A stretch of DNA of 64,000 nt from Elephas maximus indicus (taxonomy: Eukaryota; Chordata; Mammalia; Proboscidea; Elephantidae). The notes beneath the pieces are model-generated. The model saw only the letters and a list, made by a program, of their open reading frames with translations. It did not search any database and was not told where the DNA came from. Where the stretch lies: positions 4,650,001 through 4,714,000 of the forward strand of contig NC_064836.1 of NCBI RefSeq assembly GCF_024166365.1. The letters are read 5' to 3'. Each line of letters begins with the position of its first letter. Positions within the stretch are counted from its first letter, which is position 1. The translations under genes were made by a program, and so were the position numbers. Below, piece after piece: positions 56,201 to 64,000 of the stretch.

Positions 56201-57106
56201 AAGTCCTAAATTTGTTACTGGCTTTATGCCAATTCAACTGAACGTATTATGTTTCAACAAGACAACTGTTGATGAATCGATGTAATCACTATACTCTGAA
56301 AATTACACTTGCAAAACACATAATGGATGAGAACAAGTCAGTTGTAGAAAATCTCATATACATTTTCCAATTAATTTCTCTAAATATGTGACTTTAAAAA
56401 ATTCAAAGAAACTAGAGAGAAGTCATAGGAAAATACAATAAATTCATCCGTAACAAGTATTTATTGAGAACTTACTGTTCGCAAGCCCCAGGCTAGGCAT
56501 TGAAGCAATTAAGTGTCCTGACCTAACCAAAACTGAAACTAATCCATTGTATCTCAGCCGGAGAACAATGAACTAACAGAAAAGGTGTGTATGGAATCCA
56601 GTTAAGGAGGTCTCAAAGAACAAAAATCCAGCAGTATATAAAAATGTACTAAGTGCACCCAGACGAGAGAAACAGAATCTGGAGAACAAAATTGTTCTGG
56701 TCATCACAGACGCACTGCTATGAAGGTAAAGATGGTTCAACAGCCTTCACCACAGCCTGCATAAACTATTCCGTAAAATTACCACATAATTTTACTCTAC
56801 ATCTACCAACTTTGGCAACTCTGTTTTCTTGATACTAGAAAAAGGACACTCTGGCCAGTACACATTAATTTCTAAAGCTCTGGAAGGTATGTCTATCACT
56901 ATAAATCAATCAGCTGCCATTCTGGTTAATCTCTTTCAGGTAGTTATTACAAAGGACTCTTTAAAATATAACTTTCAATGCACACACAAAATTGAATTTC
57001 TGGACCTAAAGATATCAGGAACAATCTTGGGAACATGGTGACTAGTTCTTGGAATGGCCACTCTATGAAGTCCTGTCTGCGTAGTCTGCCAATCACTTTA
57101 GATGAT
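56201..57106. other. ZBTB41 last intron, little recognised
   Basis: An L2-like scrap lies at about 56450-56515 (AAGTATTTATTGAGAACTTA). Otherwise nothing nameable. Confidence 0.4.
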
Positions 57107-57332
57107 TAGCAAACGGCAGCCCGTCGTAAGTCAAATCCAGCCTGCTGCCTCTTTTGATAAATAAAATTTTATTGAAAGACAGCCATGCTGATTTGGTTAC
57201 ACACTGTATATGGCTGCATTCGTGATACAGCAGACCTGAATGGCTGTGATACAGACTGTCTGGTCTGCAAAGCCTAAAATATTTACTATGTGGCTTTTTA
57301 GAGAAAAAGTTTGCTGCCACCTGCCTTAGATG
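57107..57332. mobile_element. hAT-Charlie-type DNA transposon fragment
   Basis: GCAAACGGCAGCCCGTCGTA, AAATAAAATTTTATTGAAAG, TAAAATATTTACTATGTGGC, AAAAAGTTTGCTGCCACCTG. Confidence 0.65.
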
Positions 57333-57967
57333 ATTTCTTTCTCTCATTTTGACATAGCCATAATCTTGGCCTTACTCTGTAATAGCGCTCATTTCCTCAG
57401 TTTTCAATGGGCGAAAAGACTGGTCTGTCATTCCAACTAATTATGAGATATCCAGAGATGGAAATTCCACATTGTCATTGGTCACAAACCAATTACTACA
57501 AATTAGTGTCTTCAAATATCTTAATGCAGTTACTAGGTCGGCTCCTGCTCAGTTTCTCTGCTGAATAATTCCTCAAGTTAGCAATTCTCAAATCACTGGT
57601 CTTGAATTAACCTTCTGCAGCTATCTTTTTCAAGTCATGAGTTTTACCAGGCTGATTACTTATAACTAATGTGGAAGACAGCAGTAAGATGGTTTCCTCA
57701 CTTTATTTATGTATCCCCAAATGACAGCTTTCACATTTGGAGTGGGGTATAATTTTGTTTTTAACAGCATCACTATATTAGTAATAAATCCTTTAAACTC
57801 CAACTCTCTGATATTGAAACTGCCCAAGTCTAGTAATTTCCTATTCTAATATTTATGAAATCAATTATTTTTCTCTTCCAGGAAAGCAGCACAACAGAAT
57901 CCATACTGAATATAAAACAAACCAATCATAAATACACAAATGGGTTTCCTAAAAAAAAAAAAAAACA
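57333..57967. other. ZBTB41 last intron, no recognised element
   Basis: Unique intronic sequence. Confidence 0.45.
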
Positions 57968-58012
57968 GAATGGAAGGGAAGGGAAAGAAAGAGAAGGGAA
58001 GGAAGAAAGAAC
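57968..58012. repeat. Purine (GGAA/GAAA) tract
   Basis: About 45 bp of GGAAGGGAAGGG/AAAG-type sequence following an A-run. Confidence 0.85.
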
Positions 58013-58622
58013 CCACATTTAAAAAACATTAATGTCAGAAGGACTAACGACTACAGGAAAGAATCCAACATACACTATATTTCAGGATATGACAGCATTC
58101 TCAAGAGGAAAAAAGAAAGATTTAGAAAATGATTTTGGGAAAGGAGTGAAAGCAAAGAATTCGACCACAATTACCTATAGATCACGACTGACCATGTAAA
58201 AAGGAAAACTATATATTAGTGACTGGGTAAGCAGAACTATGAGATCATATTTGAATTCTTTTAAAAGTCAAGAAAAAAACAAAAACAGCCAAAGTCTATG
58301 AAGTATCTTCAGAAAGCAGCATAGATAAAAAAGAATCATAAAACAAGCAAAAAAGGGGGAAAATGAAAAGTTGAGTAAATTGCCTATGGTAAATCATTTT
58401 CCCTAAATTCTACGAGAAAATATTCAAAAGTACTGAAGCTTATATAACAGAGCATATTGCTCCTTCATGACGTGAACTTTATTATATTATCACGTGTAAA
58501 AATCTTAATGGCAAAAAATTAAAAAATTTAACCAAGAACAACAAAATTTAAATGTCCATAATTTACTCTAGAATGATTACACAAAAATATATACAAACTT
58601 ATAAAAACATACTGAGTTTTAC
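58013..58622. other. ZBTB41 last intron, 5' part, no recognised element
   Basis: AT-rich unique sequence next to the penultimate exon. Confidence 0.5.
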
Positions 58623-58711
58623 CTGAATGTGTCCGAAAATGCATTTCCAGACTTGATTTGCCTTTAAAAATTTTCTTACAAACATCACATTGATGAAATG
58701 TAGCTTTATAT
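58623..58711 (-). CDS. ZBTB41: ZBTB41 penultimate exon
   Basis: 89 nt. Acceptor TTTTTTTTAG, donor TCAG|GTAAAA. Reads YKATFHQCDVCKKIFKGKSS then LEMHFRTHS, one complete C2H2 finger (C-x2-C-x12-H-x3-H). Its last base joins the terminal exon to make the S-GEKP linker, confirming phase. Too short to appear as an independent frame. The last intron between the two exons is 7,297 bp. Confidence 0.93.
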
Positions 58712-58899
58712 CTAAAAAAAATTTAAAAAGCTTAAGTTTTTAAATATAATTTTAATAGGTATCATAATAAAAATACGCTACAACTTTATATGTAATTCTC
58801 ATGTTAATAAAGCACATAACTCTGAGGGAACACAGAAACCCCCTAAGTACCAACCTTACCTCCGGTTCTTCCTCCCCCAATTATAATGAACAACAACAA

Positions 58900-59100
58900 A
58901 ATAATCAGCTGTGGTCTAGTCAGTTTCGACTCATGGTGACCTTATGTGTCAGAGCAGAACCGTGCTCCAAATGGTTGTAAATGGCTGGTTTTTTCAGAAG
59001 CAGATCACCAGGCCTTTCTTCCAAAGTGCCTTTGGGTGGACTCCAACTGCCAACCTTTTGGTTAGCAGCAAGGCATGTTAACCGCTGGTACCACTCAAGG
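58900..59100 (-). repeat. AfroSINE/RTE-tailed SINE (antisense)
   Basis: CAGTTTCGACTCATGGTGAC tail, GAAGCAGATCACCAGGCCTT body, CCAACCTTTTGGTTAGCAGC head. Confidence 0.85.
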
Positions 59101-59179
59101 ACAAATCTATAAGAGGTCCTTGGATTTTCCACTGCTTTAAATCACTGACTGAACATTTTTCAGTGTTATTATCATTTGC

Positions 59180-59415
59180 TATTAAAAAATATCAAACAAA
59201 AGCCATAGGATGGGAACAAATGGAGGGCTAAAGGGTAAAAGGAAGGGCTGGTTACAAAGGGGAATGGCGAAATTTTGGGGGTGGTAGAACTAAGCTGTAT
59301 CTTGATTGTGGTGGTGATTACATGACTGCATGCCTTTGTCAAAACTTGCAGAATGACACACCAAAAACGGTGAATTTCACTACATATAAATTATATTGTA
59401 ATTTTTTTTTAAAAA
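59180..59415 (+). repeat. Old L1M 3' UTR end
   Basis: GTATCTTGATTGTGGTGGTG, CATGCCTTTGTCAAAACTTG and CATATAAATTATATTGTAAT resemble the 3' end common to ancient L1M families (compare 53230-53385). Confidence 0.7.
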
Positions 59416-60285
59416 GGAATTAAACACTGAGGCTGCTTAAAAGGAAACCGGCAAATGCAAAATGTGCATTCAACAAGAGAGTGGCACTGCTCTCATTGGT
59501 TCACTTTATAATTAATAAATGTTATAAATTTGAACTTGAAAGATAAAATAAATTTATACATAAATAGAAGAGTGAGATACCAGTCCTTCACTTTTATTAT
59601 ACATAAATAAAGCTATAAATACATAAAAGTTAACTTAGAAAGCAACATAGTATAGTGCCTAAGAGTAAGAGTTTAGGAGTTAAACAAACCCTAGGCTCCT
59701 AGGCTCAAATTTTAATTGTTCTGAATATTAAGGTAGTTTTAAAATGATTAGCATTTAAGCGGTAATTATTGAGAACACCATATCACCTCACCTAGGAAGC
59801 AATTCTTATCTAATGAGTACCTGGCAACATGGCAAAATAATTAAATCAAACCTAGATTACTATAATGTTCTATAAGAAGTCTGCTCTTAACATACCCATT
59901 GAGAGATTTACTGAAATGCTCAGCACATTACTGCCAAATTAAGTGGAAGCAAAGTATGCCTAACGTTTCACAAGCCATTGACACTTTTCAATTCAGCCAA
60001 CCCAACATTTACAGAGTAGCTACGCTTTAAAAAAGCACCATGTAAGATCCTGCCTTCCAGGAACTTACTTCTACTTGATGAAACAGACATTAAAAAAGAT
60101 CATTTGGATTTAGTCAATCGGGAGTGTTATTGATAACCTTAACAAGAGACTCGTAACCACTATGCTTGATTTGTCTTATTCCATTCATATCCACGGTAAG
60201 TGCTAAATGAAAATATAAACAGGGTCACCCTGAGTTTATACAGAAAGGGTTATTAATGGAATCATAATATTACAGAATACACAAG
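59416..60285. other. ZBTB41 intron, little recognised
   Basis: A MIR-head-like piece at about 59645-59720 (CATAGTATAGTGCCTAAGAG). Otherwise unique. Confidence 0.4.
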
Positions 60286-60289
60286 GCAG

Positions 60290-60480
60290 TGGTACTGAAA
60301 CAGGGCAATTTTGCCCTCCAAGAGGCATTTGACAATGCCTGAAGACACTTTTGTTTTTTACAATTGAGGGGTGGTAGTGCTACTGGCAGATAGTAGGTAG
60401 ATGCCAGGGATACTGCTAAACATACTACAATGCACAAGACAGCCCCCACAACAAGGATGTGATTCAGAAATCTTGGTCTA
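60290..60480 (+). mobile_element. MER20-type hAT fragment
   Basis: GCAATTTTGCCCTCCAAGAG, ACAATGCCTGAAGACACTTT, ATGCCAGGGATACTGCTAAA, ACTACAATGCACAAGACAGC: the MER20 layout, well recognisable. Confidence 0.85.
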
Positions 60481-60657
60481 CACTATGAACAGAGTGATGT
60501 TTTGAAAAACACAAAAATGCTCAAAGCGCTTTACTTGCCTCAAAGTGGACTGAGGATAAAGATAAAATCTATAAGGCCTTGCATGGGTCACTAAGTATCC
60601 ACTCCACCAGTCTCAGTATATATCACCCACCCTTTGCTGTCCATGCTGTAGACAGTC

Positions 60658-60925
60658 TGTCTTGGTCATCTAGTGCTGCTGTAACAGAAATACCACAAGT
60701 GGATGGCTTTACCAAAGAGAAGTTTATTTTCTCACAGTAAAGTAGGCTGAAAGTCCAAATTCAGGGTGTCAGCTCCAGGGGAAGGCTTTCTCTCTCTGTT
60801 GGCCTTCTCGTCAATCTTCCCCCAGGCTAGAAGCTTCTCTGTGCATGGACCCTGGGTCCAAAGGACACGCTCTGCTCCCAGAACTGCTTTCTTGGCGGAA
60901 TGAAGTCCCCCGTCTCTCTGCTAGT
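60658..60925 (-). mobile_element. MaLR-like LTR end, antisense
   Basis: TGTCTTGGTCATCTAGTGCT, CCACAAGTGGATGGCTTTAC and AGCTCCAGGGGAAGGCTTTC: the same LTR terminal segment as in the palindrome at 39563-40027. Confidence 0.75.
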
Positions 60926-61800
60926 ATAACAAGTAAGAAGCTTGGGGGTAAAATCCAAGAGACCAGTTTGGGAGCAAACAGACACCCATTAGAATGAAAT
61001 AGCTCATCTTCTGAAGAGTCTGTCTAGGGTGAGAAGAAAAGGTCAGGCCTAACGTGAAAGAAAAGCAAGTAGTTAAGAGTCCAGCAAAGAAGAGTAGACT
61101 GGTTTTAGACAGATACTCATCTTTTTAGCCAACATTCAGAGCTTGCAGAACTATTTTCATAAGGCTAAGTCCCACAATAAAAATCCATGAGGTTCTCGCC
61201 TCAATACCTTTTATGCTTCTCTTTTACAAAATATGAAATTTTAAATTTGTAGCCTTGACTTCCTTTCCTTCTGTACCTCTTCTTTTTAACTAATCACCAT
61301 TTTAGACTGAGGGAGAAACACTGCATAGTACTAAATTATGGGATATTAGTGAAGCCAGACCTGCCACTGTACAGTTTCATTTCGGATGCAGGATTCAGAT
61401 TCTCAGGTGATGAATGAGTAAGTAGGACTTACTTTGGCATTACTGCTGAGATAGCCAAACTAAAAAAGCATGCTGAGCACACACATCATGTAAATACATG
61501 TATAGGTACATTTTATGAATACTGAAATGTAAAGGGAGAAGGGGCTGGCTTAATTTTTTTTGCCAGATTTCATAAAATAATTTTACATGCCTGAAAATTA
61601 AACAAAGTTTAGTTGTTCTAGCCGTATTTTTCCATTGGCCATTTTGATTCTCTGGGGAAGCTATGTTGGTTTCCTGTATATTAATTAGCTAATCAAGTAA
61701 AAGCCTTTTCATCATTATTTTGTCAGTAATTTTCTAACTTAAGATATGTATGTGTGGACTGTCCTTATTTAGCAAGGACTGCAAACACACATACCTGAAG
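60926..61800. other. ZBTB41 intron, no recognised element
   Basis: Intronic sequence I cannot name; part may belong to the neighbouring LTR elements. Confidence 0.4.
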
Positions 61801-63655
61801 AGACATGTAGTTAATACATGAATAAACAAAACAAATTAGCTATAAGGCAACAGGTACTCGAGTTGCTTGTATCTGACCAAGCATAACAGAAAATGGCACT
61901 AGGAATATGTTTAATGAATGGCTGGTGAAGAAAATATATTGCTGATTGCAAAGCTGTAGATCTACAATATGCATGTGGTAGAAATTGTTGCTTCTGGCAA
62001 CTTGGAAGACAGAACAAGAAGCTATTGAGCTTGTAATTCTAGAACATGTGGCCATAAAGATCCAGAATATTAGGATGTTCTGGCTACTGATGGCTACTAA
62101 TGATACTTGCTGGACCCCAAATAGTAAGAGAAATGATTGAGAAAAGCTTTGCATGACAAAAGTGCACAGGAAGTATCAGATTAAGCATATGTTACAAACA
62201 AGCTCAAGTCTGTCCTGTAGGATTTCATAATTACTATGGACAGACTACTGTGTCTTATTTTTTCCTTTTCCAAATGGGAGTGTTTACTACTACTATTCTG
62301 TCTCTGCTCTACCATTGTATACTGAGGGACTTACATGTTTTGGGGGATGGCATGAGCAGATAACTTTGCTTTTAATTCATAGGTTGTCAGACCACAAGGA
62401 GACACATCTCAGCCTGATGGAAATGATTGTGCGGCACACTGTCATCCTAGACTTTGAGCTGGATGCAGTAATTGATGAGACTTTGAGTTGTCTCCTTAGG
62501 AAAGGGGGAAAGTATGTTCTGTAGGTAAAAAGAAGGATACACACAAATACTGGCTGACCAGAGAGGTGGACTATAGCAGAAACAACTGACCACCTACCAA
62601 AGAGTCATACCCCCCTTATGTAGTGTAGAACTATTACTAGGAAGTAGCTACTTATCCAAAGACTAAATTTCCTAGTCCTGCTAACACCTAGTTGGGGTTA
62701 TGAAACTAACTTTTACCAATAGAATATGAGTGGAAGTAAAATCAAGTTATTGCTAGGCCAAGAAATTTAGAAACTGAGAAAAGAGTGTCTTCCCCTGTCT
62801 GCCAGCTAGGACGCCAGGGTGAAGCCACATGTGGCTACTAGACATCTCTACCTCAATTTCAGTATGTCAATAACTCAATTTATTCTCTCCCTCCACATAA
62901 CAGAAGAAGGTGAAGACACATGAGACAAGGAGCATAACTGACAGAACAAGGCTGCTGATGAAACAGCATCAGGAGGTAGAATCAAGAGGAGTGGAAGGAT
63001 TATCCTTGAAAGAGAAGAAAGGCCATCTACTCTTATGAAGAAGAGAAGTTCAGACTACAGAAAATACGGCTACAGACTACTCATGGAAAAAATTACTCAT
63101 GGCTTCAATTTTCTTTGGAACTGAGAGAACAGGTTATCTGTTGAAAGTGGGGAGGGTGGAGGCTGGGTTATGAGCTTGAGAATTCCTATTTCCTTTCTTC
63201 TTGTATCTGATTGGCCTATGACTGCTCTGACCAATACAGTAAGGCAGCAGTGATGCCATTCTAGGACTTAGCTTTTCGGAAGCCTGGCAGTCTCTACTTC
63301 TGCCACTTGGAAACTAGAGCCCATGTCAGAAGTTCAGTTACCCTTCTGGAGACCATGTGGAAAAGTACTGAGATTATACAGAGAGGGAAAACAGTCCAGT
63401 TGAGCCCAGCTGTCTCCACCAAGACGCTAGGCATATGAGTGAGGCCATCTTGGACAATCCAGACCAGCCCAACTGTGAACTGAACATTACTAAGTGATTC
63501 CAGTAAATAACCTATAGAGCCAAAGAACTGCACAGTCAAGCCCTTCTTGACTTCCTCACCCACAAAATTGTGATACATAATAAAATAGCTGTTTCATGCC
63601 ACTAAGCTTTGATGTAATTTGTTAAACAGCAAGAGATAACCAGAACATTAATCAG
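61801..63655 (+). mobile_element. MaLR/MLT1-like LTR and internal remnant
   Basis: Segments such as ATTGATGAGACTTTGAGTTG (62470s) and the terminal CATGCCACTAAGCTTTGATG...GATAACCAGAACA (63595-63650) resemble MaLR internal and LTR 3' sequence. No coding capacity. Limits are approximate. Confidence 0.5.
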
Positions 63656-63757
63656 TATTTACCATTTCGATATGGCTTGTAACCTTTTAATCTCGGTCCA
63701 GTCCAGCCTCCCTTTCCAACCTTAAGGCCTTGACTCATAAACTCAAATATACATGTA

Positions 63758-63855
63758 TGTTGTTGTTAGGTGCCACTGAGTTGATTTTCAACTCACAACG
63801 ACCCCATGTGACAGAGTAGAACTGTCCTATGGAGTTTTCTAGGCTATAACCACTA
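63758..63855 (-). repeat. AfroSINE/RTE tail (antisense)
   Basis: GTTGTTAGGTGCCACTGAGT, ACAACGACCCCATGTGACAG and AGTAGAACTGTCCTATGGAG: a tail-half fragment. Confidence 0.8.
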
Positions 63856-64000
63856 TCCATTACTAATGCTACTCTCTAATTTAGGCTCTTACCATCTTTT
63901 ACCTAGATTATGATAGCTTTCTAACTGGTTGATATGCTTGCCTCCAGACTTGTTCACCTCAAATCCAGCAACCACACATCGATAAGGTTAATCTACTTAA

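Overview
This is a vertebrate nuclear window, almost certainly from an afrotherian mammal and most likely a proboscidean (elephant lineage). Two things point there. The unique sequence encodes the mammalian neighbours ASPM and ZBTB41, both on the minus strand and in the same order as on human chromosome 1q31. The dominant interspersed repeat is the tRNA-derived AfroSINE, accompanied by the RTE-type LINE with which it shares its 3' tail. The species call rests on remembered repeat families, not on a search.

Layout: positions 1-36156 hold the 5' two-thirds of ASPM (abnormal spindle, the primary microcephaly gene MCPH5). I could place 18 coding exons with splice sites, running right to left. Exons 1-17 sum to 4,074 nt (1,358 codons, phase-consistent). 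Exon 18, the giant IQ-repeat exon, is open for 898 more codons to the left edge, so about 1,200 C-terminal residues lie outside. The CpG-rich promoter is at about 35.8-36.5 kb and carries a compact E2F/CDE-CHR-like module with three CCAAT boxes. Positions 36.5-45 kb are intergenic and hold old ERV/LTR debris, MIRs and SINEs. Positions about 45.05-50.67 kb look like a long 3' UTR of ZBTB41, whose terminal coding exon (50670-51325) and penultimate exon (58623-58711) follow. The rest, to 64 kb, is ZBTB41 intron with a young L1 insertion (53403-56114), older L1, MER20, MIR and LTR fragments.

Functionally the window holds a spindle-pole protein gene and the end of a BTB/C2H2 zinc-finger factor gene. 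Nothing suggests an operon, CRISPR or mobile gene cassette, and I found no new multi-gene system.

The most unusual local structure is a roughly 248-bp, about 98% identical, inverted copy of part of ASPM exon 3. It lies in intron 3, 1.1 kb downstream of its source in transcript order, so the ASPM pre-mRNA could fold into a long near-perfect hairpin covering coding sequence. Also notable are a GC-AG intron after exon 4, a NAGNAG acceptor in the 96-nt intron 14, two back-to-back AfroSINEs sharing three copies of one target duplication, a SINE with a tRNA-Gly-like head, and a 465-bp LTR palindrome.
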